Part shown: positions 1 through 11,100 of the stretch, one piece after another | How the letters are laid out: every line of letters starts with the position of its first letter | Position numbering within the stretch: the first letter of the stretch is position 1 | Program-made: the position numbers and the translations under genes | The notes under the pieces: model-generated | What the model was told of the DNA's origin: nothing | The model's database searches: none | Seen by the model: only the letters and a program-made list of their open reading frames with translations | NCBI GenBank assembly: GCA_011800805.1 | Contig: MPNW01000295.1 | Coordinates: forward strand, 63,959-91,073 | Origin: Hirudo medicinalis | Taxonomy: Eukaryota; Annelida; Clitellata; Hirudinida; Hirudinidae | DNA length: 27,115 nucleotides | Direction of reading: 5' to 3'

Positions 1-25
1 ATATATACTCCTAGGCTGCCACGCG

Positions 26-170
26 CATTAACATGCAAAACACAGCCAATCACGCTATCGCGCGGTCCCACGCAGACGATTAAAACACATCACACGGCCT
101 CATCACGCACATACATCCCTCCGCGCACATAAACAAAATTTACAAAAGTCAGATCCCTGACAGTGATGAA
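26..170. repeat. Dispersed non-coding repeat, copy 1 (weak)
   Basis: This stretch shares an ordered series of short words with 20402-20500: ccaatcac, cgcagacg, then a run of Cs and As containing cgcacatacat (against gcacacatacac), then an A-rich end. The resemblance was judged by eye and is interrupted by gaps. It may be the tail of a SINE or LINE family. No coding potential is seen. Confidence 0.25.
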
Positions 171-171
171 A

Positions 172-450
172 TCAATGAACATTGTCATTCAGGTGAGCAA
201 ACGAAGCAACGCCTTGAGTGACATCCAAATTAGCACCAGAAACAAATCCATCAACTATAACATCTGAGACTCCAGTTTTTCCAAGTACTACACAAGTTTT
301 GTTTCTCAATGCACTGTCTTTGTTGGAGGTGCCTTTAATATCACCATCATGAAAAGATTTGACAGAAGCATTATTCTGAAGAGAATGTACAGCCTTATTA
401 TATATATAGATGGTTATGGAAAATGACTTAATGATATTGAATAAGGACAA
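172..450 (-). CDS. Unidentified 92-residue ORF
   Basis: An open frame from ATG to stop encodes 92 residues. The first 20 or so are hydrophobic (LFNIIKSFSITIYIY). The rest is polar with a Val/Gly/Asp-rich end (GVSDVIVDGFVSGANLDVTQ). I do not recognise the family. The composition is more protein-like than most chance ORFs here, so it could be an exon or a decayed transposon piece, but chance is also plausible. It lies about 1.6 kb beyond the OPLAH stop on the same strand, with no visible splice link to that gene. Confidence 0.2.
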   Translation of the reverse strand: MSLFNIIKSFSITIYIYNKAVHSLQNNASVKSFHDGDIKGTSNKDSALRNKTCVVLGKTGVSDVIVDGFVSGANLDVTQGVASFAHLNDNVH

Positions 451-513
451 ATAAATGCCTTTAGAGAATTGAATTTGTCAATTTAAGAGATTTCTATAAG
501 TGTTAAGTAAGGA

Positions 514-779
514 GTTAAGTCGATCGACCGTATTTAGATGCCTTCAGAGGACTGGTTTTCTGAAGTTTGTTAAGCGTTAACACAAACCATTTCTAACGGA
601 GGCTCACAAGAAGATACGGCTAGACTGGATAAACGAGTTTATAGATTCGGAAATAACTGGGACTTTGTTATTTGTTCTGACTAAAAGAAATTAAATTTAG
701 ATGGCTTTAAATATTATTGGCATGATGTCAGAGGGCCCAAAAAGACATTTTTAAAAAGAAATTTCGGTGGCTCAGTGAT
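514..779 (+). mobile_element. Tc1/mariner transposase remnant, copy 1
   Basis: Translation gives a Tc1-type transposase segment. A helix-turn-helix-like part (RSTVFRCLQRTGFLKFVKR) is followed by [15 protein letters not shown] and then, after a frame change, WDFVICSD with the first catalytic Asp, LNLDGFKYYWHDVRGPKK and NFGGSVI. There are in-frame stops after FVKR and after ICSD, and a frameshift between them. It breaks off just after the GGSV motif, where copy 2 (22617-22963) continues into VWAAISS. Similarity to copy 2 starts at the same place in both. No terminal inverted repeat is visible, so this is a dead internal fragment. Confidence 0.75.
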
Positions 780-1034
780 AATACTTACTTACTTACATTC
801 AGAAGGACAGGATGAGACTTTTATCAAATAATATGGAAACATTACTGTTTCTTAAGTATAACTTCAAAAAAAAAGCAGTGTGTCATTCTTCGGCTTTGTC
901 CCTGATGATTTTATTCCACAAATTGACAGAATTTATGATAACTTGGATTCTGATGTGGAATAAACTTTAGCATTAAAATAAAACTGTTTAAATTTCTTTC
1001 GTCGTTCTGCACCGGCATGTCTGAAATTAAGTTT
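780..1034. other. Non-coding, with short Tc1-like tail
   Basis: Bases 795-855 (cagaaggacag through cattactgtttcttaagta) resemble 4335-4395. In one frame both read roughly QKD...TLLxLK, which would suit the transposase segment just past GGSV. Nothing else is recognisable; 880-965 has a short unassigned open stretch. Confidence 0.3.
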
Positions 1035-1270
1035 TTATCTTCTGCGACATTTGATGGCTTCTAGGGATCGATGCTGAGATCTTTTGTGAGCCTCAACATT
1101 GATATTCCAGCAACCATCTTTAACCAACTCCAATTTTTGCCAGCACACTTGATTCCTCCGTTGACCACAAACATTTCGAATAGCTTTCCCGGCTCTTTTG
1201 TTATGGTATTCGGCGGAGTGTTTTTGAATCTCACGCAATTTCAATCCTTCGGAAGTCCCAAACAAAGCCG
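1035..1270 (-). mobile_element. R2-superfamily LINE N-terminus (zinc-finger/Myb) remnant
   Basis: The minus-strand peptide contains [38 protein letters not shown] and HRSLEAIKCRRR. It aligns with the clearer copy at 15349-15737, which has [14 protein letters not shown], then a Myb-like helix, then [14 protein letters not shown]. In R2-superfamily LINEs this region follows a C2H2 finger and forms a Myb-type DNA-binding helix that helps target-site choice. Only the part after the finger is preserved, and no RT domain is next to it. It shares a 24-bp exact match with the remnant at 2386-2590 (gcaaccatctttaaccaact and four more bases). Assignment rests on comparison within the window and on family knowledge. 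Confidence 0.55.
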
Positions 1271-2108
1271 AATAATACCCTTATTTTATTATCAAGTTCT
1301 AATTGACCTGAACCCGAGTTTCAAAGCAAGAGTTTGGACATTTACGAATTTTGTCGTCTTTCAAAGTCTTGAACTTGTCGCAACGTGCGAACGAAAACAT
1401 TGGGACTAGTTGTTATCCGAAATTATTGAAGCAATGTTCAAGTTGAAAACAATAATCCGAAGACGGTTATCGGCAGACACCACAAACAGTAGAACGTTGT
1501 ATTCCTTTGTCTGGTTTCATCTTACCTTTTATGTAACGGAAGTTAGGGGACGTGATTGTACGAACTAATTTAGCGAAGCCTATGCGTTTATTTTATACAA
1601 AATAAGCAGGAAAAACTGCTTAAGCTCGTTCGCTTGAAACTCACTACCACTGCCACATCTGAAACATTTTATTCAGCCCTAAAACGAGCTCTATAAAACC
1701 ATCCCAGCTACGCTACTGACTATTATACTGCAAAACCAAAATCAGAATCAGGAGATGAGTCCTTCTCTAATCCGAACATATATGCTTGAAATTAATTAAT
1801 ACAATTTGAGTTTCTGTGAGCTAAACAACCAATTGAAAAGCACAAAAGGATTCGAGATTTGATTGCGTCCAAATTATCAACGTCATTATCTCCAACTGAC
1901 CAATCGATTGTGATGATTCCATAGATGATTCATCTATGTCATGCCATATCAGGACATGAAAATTAAAAATAATTTGGCCAAACTCTTTCAAATATATGTT
2001 AATGTTAACAAGTTATAATCATAACAAATCTATAATGAATCAAGTTTCTCAAATAATATTTCGGAGACAGGAAACAGTCGCAGAGGCACTTCTCAAGCCA
2101 GGAATTAT
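1271..2108. other. 3' flank / 3' UTR of OPLAH
   Basis: No gene is seen. Lying downstream of the OPLAH stop on the minus strand, this stretch should contain its 3' UTR. Minus-strand AATAAA hexamers lie at 1668-1673 and 1587-1592, about 440 and 520 bases past the stop. Either could be the polyadenylation signal, but the sequence is AT-rich enough for chance matches. Confidence 0.35.
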
Positions 2109-2171
2109 TTATAACATTTCTTCTCGAGCACCATAACCTCCTCCTCCTGGAGTCATCAAGCAAAAAACATC
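2109..2171 (-). CDS. OPLAH: OPLAH exon 13 (last), with stop codon
   Basis: The acceptor is tttttcag, followed by GATGTTTTTTGC. It encodes [20 protein letters not shown] and a TAA stop. The Gly-rich TPGGGGYG motif is the hallmark C-terminal end of the oxoprolinase/HyuB family. The protein stops six residues later, shorter than vertebrate OPLAH, which carries a C-terminal tail of a few dozen residues. Confidence 0.92.
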   Translation of the reverse strand, partial: DVFCLMTPGGGGYGAREEML

Positions 2172-5100
2172 CTGAAAAATGTTGAAAAGACTTGAAAAAA
2201 TTTCTGTATTTTTTTTTTAATTTGGCTATATGAAAAATTAACTATTAAGAGAAGTCACAAAAAACACTATAAAAAAAACCGGTACCGATTACCATATTTT
2301 CAGCTGATATTTATAAATGCAAACTAGGATTTTGTTAATGAATAATGATTTTTTTTTTTAAATTCAGATTTATTTAGTTATTCTTTTAAGAATGTTTCAG
2401 TTTGATGCTGAAATCTCTTGTAATCCTGCAACCATCTTTAACCAACTCCAAATCAATTTCTGTCAGCATTTCTCGAATAAAAATTAGGTTCACGAGCAAC
2501 GTTCTAATAATTTTATTCGCTTTTTTTGAAGTGGCGCAGCTGAAATCATTTCTCAAAAATAACCAAATTTTAGGCCGGGCAGCCAATATTTAAGAGGCAT
2601 ATTTGAGGCACTGACAAAGGTTGACAAAGTGATGAAATGACATTTTAGTAAAACTTTCAAATTCCCCTATGATAGGTCATGGTTTGTATTTATCATCAGA
2701 TGTCGTTCGATCGTTTCTTACTAGCTAAGTCGAATTTGAATTCTCCGGTGTCAATGATAAAGCTGCGTTCCTTTTTCCTATTTTCTCAAATTTCCCTTTC
2801 CGTGATAGGGAAGATGACTGGCAAATTGATTATGATTAGAATGTTATGGAGCTGGAACGATCTATGCTCCTTAAAATCGGAAGCTTCTTGTTTCCCTGAT
2901 TGTGTGACAATTTTGACGTTTCGATTTGTCGAAATTGGCTCATGGGGATTGTCGAAAATGTTTTCAGCAATAGGATGGTGCAGGTCTGGAACTCCCTTCC
3001 ATAAAGAGTGATGAAAACCCAAAATACATCTAACATTAAATTGCTTGTAAATAATTTGTACGGAGACAGACTTTACATTTGATTTTGTTGTTATGTTTTT
3101 TGCTATTTTTCTATATGTTTTTCTTTCTGATTTTGCTTGCTTTTCGTGTTGTGCATTGTGTGATCCTAGGGATCGCCAGTGCTAGTGAATGAATGAATGA
3201 GTGACTGAATGAATTAATAATAGTAATCATAATATCGGTTCTCAGCATATCGCGAAAGAAGCTCTTGCGTAAAAATTCATATATTTTAAATGTATTTTTA
3301 CGTGTCCATTCTGAAGCGACATTTTTGATTCCTCTGCCTCATCTTATGATCAGGCTCAACTCAAAATCAATATCGTTCATTAGACCACTTCCGCTGCACT
3401 CCCGAATACGAAAGAACTTGTGTGAAAGTCAGCTAGCGATAGTTTTATTCCATCAAAATTCAAACTGTTTGAAATTACCTGAGAAGCTATGAATGTAACA
3501 TCACCAATTCCGTATCGCCTGAGAGACTAGAAGATTTACGACAAGGAACCTACGACACTACGAGACTAAGAACGATAAAGGTATTGAGGTGACCACTGAC
3601 TACGTTAGCTTTAGTTAGCTGTCACAACAAAGACAAAGAACGCCTGTGTGCGGCGATCTTATATGCATATGTTACAAGTAAGTTCTCCAGTAATTTGATA
3701 GTCATCTCATTATATCCCGGGTTTCAATAGAGTCGAGTTTTATTTTTGGTTTTATTCAGTAATTATATCGGGCCATAAGTTTCATAAGGGGGTGGTATTA
3801 CCTACTAATTAGAAATCTAGCGGAGGTTGAATTTCGGCACGGGTCGGGCAGAGAAATGCATGTTTAAAAACGGAACCTTCCCACGGTTTAGCATTTTAAT
3901 ATTTTGCATTTGCTCAACTATTAAAAACTATTTACGATGATCTGAACATGCAATTTCGGCAATGATTTAGCTGAAATTTCACTATTTCAAGCTACATTTC
4001 TTCTGGAAAGAGGACAGGGACGATGATTTTACGAAATGTAATGAATTAGATTTCAATTTGGTTTTTTGCTATCTATGCGCTTTCTCATTTCAAACTTCAG
4101 CTAGCCACTCGATTTTAAATGATCACAGACTCTCCTCATATGGACATTCAAATCAACTACTTTCAGTGGTTTGCAACCTACCGGATGAGTCTTCTGTTTT
4201 TACAAAATACTTCTGATGAGGCAGAGGGAAATAATATCATACTTGAAGAAGCGTAGGTTTTAGCATTTTTGATGATCCACTTCTGGGAGGTGTGCCGTGG
4301 CAAAGCTAGCAAGGATGTATTCAAGCCCACCTCTTAGCTCAGAAGGACAGTAGGGTTTTCGACAAACAATTGTATACATTACTGCTTCTTAAGTAAAGAG
4401 TACAAACAGTAAAAACTGCAATTTTGGATATTTAAATAAACGGACTTTGTAGAACATGTAAATTATCTAGTGTTTCTGAGTGTCATTATATATTTTTTTC
4501 CATCCCAGTGAATAGTGAGAGTTAATTTTTGTTAATTTTTCTGCAATTCTTTGCTATAAGGCTGGAGTAAGGACAAGGACTGCATTTCTTCCAAAAGGAG
4601 GTCGATAAGCGTCATTGATACTTGAAAGTTCCGTATCCGATATTTTAAAAATATATTAAATTAAAATATTAAGATTTATATTTTAAAAAGTGTCGAAACC
4701 TTATAAAGTTGAATTAATGTAATAATTATTAAAAATAAAATAGTTGCAACTAATTATTTTATTTGTAGAATAATTTATTAAAAAAGCCTTAAAATAAAGA
4801 ATTTAGTTAAATTTTTTTAAACTCACTCCAGCCTTTACAGCAAGAGTAAACTTTGCTCCTAAATTTATAATACGACCATCTCTTTTCAGTATGTTTGATC
4901 CACGTTGGCCTGGGCATCCACCTGAATAGAATTTGATGTATACAAATTCAGAACGTGACACTAAATTTAAATTACATAATCCATTGTAATATCGTCATTA
5001 AAGGCTCCAAAAAATCTAAATCTCATTAAGATTTTATCAATTCACCATGCCAATCACATTTCTCAAGGATTTCATCCGGATTGAGGAATAAACGTATTAT

Positions 5101-8100
5101 GTTATATTCAATGATGATTTATTTTCATATAAGTTAATTTTAATAAAAAATAATCTTTCATGATCTTTAAAATCAAGAATTAATATATATATATATGTTT
5201 TTCATATATTTTCCACATATATATGTACATATAATAATAATTTTACAATATAGAATGAATAGACTTAATATATGAGCAATATTTCAATTCAATTACGTTA
5301 TTTACGCTATTAAGGCAAATCCAAATATTACCTTTCATACCATATGGTGAAAAAACTCTTCTTTCACTTAAGACAGAAAGAATTAATGGCTTTCTGAAAA
5401 GAATTTCTCTAATAATGCCATTTCCGCCGTCAAACCTGCCCTTTCCACCAGATCCTTTGTTTATTGAAAAGCTGAGGACTATGACCGGATATCTGAAAGG
5501 GCAGGTCATGAATATTGCTTTCTTACCACTAATTATTTGTCAATGGAACCTTTTTTCTAAAACTTCCACATCAGTAATTCTTGTGTTGGTCATATGAGTG
5601 TGAACTCCACTGCGTCCATGCCAATGCGGACCCTTTGATATTGAAAGATAGAACTTCAAGTGTTAAGATGGAAATTGAAAATATACGTACTGCCCCGGAG
5701 CCTCCTCCAACTGTCTCATAATAACCCATTGTGTCATCTCCAAAAGTTACATTATTCATGCAACCCTAAATTAATTTAGGTTTGTTCAAGCAATTTCTTT
5801 TTAGGTTAATTTGAATTAATAAAATAAAATTGTCTGTAATCATATTGATGGTTTTACAAATGCAATCTTCAATGCATTAATGATACTGTAAGTGTTGTAA
5901 GCACTTACAATCACATTTATATAGTATAATTACTGGGTAGGGTACCACTCAAAAATATAGCTTCTAAATTTCATGCTCCCACTCCCAAACGTGTTCGTAA
6001 TGTAAAAAAAAAAAAGAATGTCTTGCAAAATTCTTATATATTCTTCAAACGGTTTCGCTACCATGGCTTATACTTAAGGTCTCGGAGGTACAAATGCACC
6101 GCAATATTTCTTTGGCGAATTACAAGAAAAAATAGTAATCTATAACACTAACACGTTAAACATTGACTTGTTAAACGATGAATATTAAATTTTTATTGAA
6201 TAAAAGAACTTAGTCGCGTTAAATATAATGACATGTGTCACAAAGTCAGAGTAGCTTGACAAAAAAAACTCACTACAATTATATACAAGACAAATGTTGT
6301 TTTGCGGCACAATACAATATTTCTATTATGTAAATGTAAATATACTTCATTTATATAGCGCCATATGCACAGCATCAGAAGCGCTTTTTGTTATTTATAT
6401 AGCGCTCTCTTCCAAGGGCGCTTCTGGCAGAGCAAACTGGGTTTTGAGCACCTTCATTTATGACTGTTTCCATTATTGTGATTCTATGTCGCATATAGGA
6501 ACGAAATCCAGCCAATTTGCAAACCAATCAGGCATTGTTAGGTATAATCAGGGCCGCGTTGCCTGCGAGTTGTCATAGTCTCCCGCTTAATCGCTTATTT
6601 ATTTATTTGATTAAAGTCCGTTGCATAACTAAGACGATTTGGATTTTCCGCTTAATCGCTTTTAATCAGCATTTAAATGCACATTCTTGTTGTTTAACTG
6701 AGGTGTTTTTTAAATTTCTGGAACATACTGCTATAACAGGAGTGTTTATTAATTTAATTTTTTGTTTTTATTTCTCTTATGGGATGTATGGAAATACAAA
6801 TTGTTCTTTCGTGCATTTGTTCGTTGTTTGGGGATAAAACATTAAATCTTGTTTAATCTAAAGTTTGAGGATTTCTGCATATCGTTGTCTGTCTCGAATA
6901 CTACGAATACTCTAAAATACTAAGTCTATATGTCTCGAACAATCCTTAATAGGATAGTATAGCGAAGTATTTGGATAACATCAATAGTAATTTCGAATCG
7001 GTCCCGGACAGAAGAGCCAAGGCAATATCCCAAAGAAATTTCTGCGAGAATGGATGCCATTACATGTAGAATGGATGTTCTCGAATCCAAAGGTTTTGCC
7101 TCAAATAACATGGCTAACTCCTAATTAAACGCAAATGTAGTTGAAACAATGTCCAGAACAATTTGGCAGTTGGAGCAGGAGAATCTTAAGGAATCCAACG
7201 TCATAATCTCAGGTTTGGAGGCTGGCAGGTCAGGGACTGACTCTGACCTGATACTTCGTTTGTGCGAGAGCAAGCTTACTGTTAAACCAAGGATTATCAG
7301 TGCAGGCGTTTGGGCAAACACCCGAAAAATCCAAATGCTAAAATCTGCGTCACATTTTCCAATCGTGAAGCAGTTGATGAGCTGATAAAGTCTTCTGCAT
7401 TTAAACCGTTAACTAGACAAAAAGTCGGGTTACCTAAAGATATGTGAAAGGTGAAAGGCAAGAGATAAACCCTCCGCACCTCCTGCTGTTGTGGACTGCA
7501 TACTTTGCAGTTTCTGATGATATATGCAATAGCAAATTTTTGAAAGCTTCTTCAAAAGAACCGCACTATAATGAATGCGCTCAAAGCTATATAAATGTTA
7601 TGTTGATTTAATATTTTAGTAACTATTATTTTTAGCATGGGTCAGGAATATCAGCTGAACAGAAAGATGAAAATTAGAGTTTTCAACAAATAAACTTTCC
7701 TTCTTAAAATGATTGCAATGCAATTAAATAAAAATGTTCATGTTTATTCTATATTTTACAAGATTCAAAATACTAGGGAACAAAATACATGAATGGGTGA
7801 CCTCAAAAACTCACACCATAAATGCATAAAAATCTTTCGTGAAGCTTTCAGAGAAAATGTTTCAGCAAATAAAATTATATAAGCATGTATAATGTATAAT
7901 TAAATATGTACAAGTAGACTGTCTGCAACTATTTGAATAATTCTAGAAAATTAAAATATGAGATGAGATTTAAAGAGCTTGTATATCAAAAAGAGATCAG
8001 GAAAAATTGCATGCAACAAGTTTCCCTTTAGTTTGAACCAAACTATTTTAATCTGGATAGAACTGAAGGAACTAATGCTTATTTCTACAACTTAAGTGAG

Positions 8101-11100
8101 GAAATTGAGGAGACAAAGAAGACAGAATTCTTCAAATTACGCTGAAACATTGGATATGTTCTTGTCTCCATTTGCTATGCAAAAAATTGGTCACATCTTT
8201 GTGGTTTTTTTTGTAAAGAAAGTTTTTCCAGCAACAAAAAAATCAAAGTCACCAATATCCCTGAAACTGAATCTAATTTAAAATGTTAGAGGAATGATTC
8301 TAAATAATTTACATGGAGATGGAAAAACATATTTTACAAAAGGAGTGCTGCAAGAATCTATAATGAAGTCATAAACATGAAAAAGAATATTTTTAAGTTA
8401 AGAGTTGTTAAGAGACAATTACCAAACTTTTAAATAAACCTTTCTAATATTTAGAAGTCAGATACATTGCATACCTGCTATAATGAAGTTAACTGAGTGA
8501 AAGATGCAACAACCCAATAAATTTTGTTGTTGGGGGTTTTGTTATTGACTGAGTGTATTAAAGAAACTATAAAAAGCACTGGAAGTGGTTTAATTTTCTG
8601 CGAAAATTCTCCAACTTGAACCCAAAAATCAATATCGTTCATTAGACCATTTCCGCTGCACTCCCGAATACGAAAGCACTTGTGTGAAAGCTAGCGATAG
8701 TTTTATTCCTTCAAAATTCAAAGTGTTTCAAATTACCTGAGAAGCTGCACAGACCTCGAATGCTTTGAATATAACATCAACGATTCTTTGGGAGGTAAGC
8801 ACATTACCACCCACTACGGCTGCATTTTCTGAGGGGCTTAATATGGATCCTTTTGGAATTATTACTGTTATAGGTCTTAAGCAACCCTGAAGTATCAATA
8901 AATTTTCATATTTAAAAACATTATTATAATCAGTTTATTTTGAACACCAGAAATATGAAGCAAATAAAAAAAAGCAAGAAAACGTGTTAACCCCGGTCCC
9001 CGGCCATAATTTGTCTCCCGGTCGATCCCTACCACCAGGGAACACCCTTCGGAATTACATGGCACTCGAGATTGGCTAAATACAATAACCACGAGAATAA
9101 ACGCAGTGTGATCGATTGAGATATGAGTTAGGTCAGGAAATGCGTGCAGGTTGGCCGAATGGGTTGCGTTGCTGCATACGATCATAATAGCAACAGTCGT
9201 TATGTGTCGTGTTCGCAACCCTGCCTTCACTGCCAGAGTGAGCAATCTTAGATATCAAAGATATCAACAACTTTTTCTGATCCAACTTGGGTGGATCTTC
9301 TCTTGGATATAATGCAAGGTATTGCATAAGGGTTGCCATTGGCCCGCCCCAATATTCCCCCAAAGGCTTCATAAGTTTAAGCAGTTAGCAAGGTCCTAGT
9401 GTAACTCCTCCCGGACGTAAGATATGGTATGCAGAAGGAATCCAATCAGGCTTGTGGTATAGGTGGTGGATTTCATTGGCACCTGTCGAAGTCAAGGATG
9501 GATTCCTGTGATGTGCCAGCAGCTGAGTAAAGCTTTAGCACATTATAGAGCAGAAGCAGAAATGTTCACGACAAAGATTTGTATCCATTTGAATTGGTGG
9601 CAGCAATGTGCGCCATCACATGGCCTTGTTGCCAAGCCATCAAATACTTAGCTTCACCAGCTACGACTGTGCCATGTGAACTGTTATTTTCCCTTTCTGG
9701 ACATGTTGGGAATATTTGCTTCTTCCTCTTCAGTCAACATCAACAGACTGGCTAAATGTGAATTAATGAGCAACAAAAAACTATTTCTAAACTATTACTG
9801 TGAGCATTGTTCAATGAATAAAGTTGATTTTTGGATACAAAATGAAACATATTGTCAAATTATTTGAAAAATAAGATGGTTCGATTTATTACGCGTTAAT
9901 CTAAGAATAAAAAAATTTAATCAACCTGCCGCCTTAGTAAAAATTGTAAAATAACTAAATTTACATATGTTGTGGGTGCACTGAACTATCTACGCTAATG
10001 TAGGAGCTAGGAGCGGCAACTTCCCTTTTGTTCGTTCTAGCCCTAGTTGTGTGTTAGGTAGTGTAGATTCATTGGCGAATAAAGTACTTGTCTGTAGTGT
10101 CTTGGTGTAATCGACTAAATGCGAGTTACAATATATGGCGACGAGGATGGGATCTGAGGATAAATTTATGTCGATGATGACGATGTTTATGGAAGAAAGT
10201 CGTCGACGCGATGAAGAAAACCGCCTTCGAGATGAAGAGAGAGAGGAAAGGTTTCTGCAGATCCTTCAGTCAATTCAACCTCAGACCAAAGCAGTAACAG
10301 CAGTGGAAAGTAAGTCAGACTTACTTCCAGAGCTCATGAGAGAGATCACGCAGTTCAGCTATGATCCTGAGTCTGGAACACCCTTTTCCAAGTGGATGGG
10401 GCGCTTCGAAGCTGTGCTGGGTAGCTGGGTAACCACGGGATGCAGTTGTCGGACCATGACAAAACAGGGGCACTATTGTCGAAGCTCGACTTGGAGACGT
10501 ACAACAGCTACACCGATCACATCAAGCCACGAACTCCGGGTAACTTATCTTACGCAGAAACCAAGGAGGTTTATAAATGCCTTATTTACATCTCTGCGTT
10601 GCAAGGAACCAAATATGCAGACATTAGAACCAGATTGTTATCAAAGCTTGAGAAACAAGAAGGGTGCACGCTGGCGGATTTGGTCAACGAGTCGGAAAGT
10701 NTGTTATCAAAGCTTGAGAAACAAGAAGGGTGCACGCTGGCGGATTTGGTCAACGAGTCGGAAAGTATCATCGGTCTGAAGAAAGATTCAGACTTAGTGG
10801 ATGACACGACACACCATGTTGTGAATGCGGTACAGAGAGGCAACCAGAGGAAGAAGAATCGACAGGATCTCCCTAGCAAAGAGAACCCTCGAGCTTCAAC
10901 CAAAGGAGCATTAAGGATGCACAACAACAATGTCCAGGCTTTGTTTGCACGAATCGCTGATTGTGGATTCCGCGTCAGGATGGAGAAGTGTTCTTTCGCA
11001 AAACCGGAAATCAAATTCTTGTGGCATGTGGTTGCAAGAGATGGCCGTCGACCAGACCCCGAGAAAATTGAAGCGATTGTTGAAATGCCAGTGCCTAAGG

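Larger units (their letters stand above)
10135..10915 (+). pseudogene. Gag-like ORF, frameshifted
   Basis: The frame starts at ATG 10135, only four bases after the LTR. It encodes a charged N-terminus rich in Glu and Arg ([20 protein letters not shown]), then a capsid-like part with [13 protein letters not shown] frameshift near 10435 moves the capsid into another frame ([34 protein letters not shown]). The wording PFxxWxxRFE...L..LxxxxYxxYxxxI.P is typical of Ty3/gypsy capsids. The ORF also crosses the single-N junction with its 65-bp repeat, so part of its length is an assembly artefact. No zinc knuckle is visible before the jump to pol. Confidence 0.7.

Noticed and set aside
2679..3022. 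Minus-strand ORFs at 2786-3036
   Set aside because: The plus strand carries the recognisable LINE C-terminus (VWNSLP), so the minus-strand frames are shadows.
4281..4340. tRNA-like words gtattcaagcccacc and ttagctcagaagg
   Set aside because: The B-box-like word precedes the A-box-like word, so they cannot form one tRNA or SINE promoter on either strand.
10636..10766. Tandem 65-bp repeat as a biological feature
   Set aside because: The exact copies flank a single N, and the same pattern occurs at 16112. An assembly artefact is the simpler reading.
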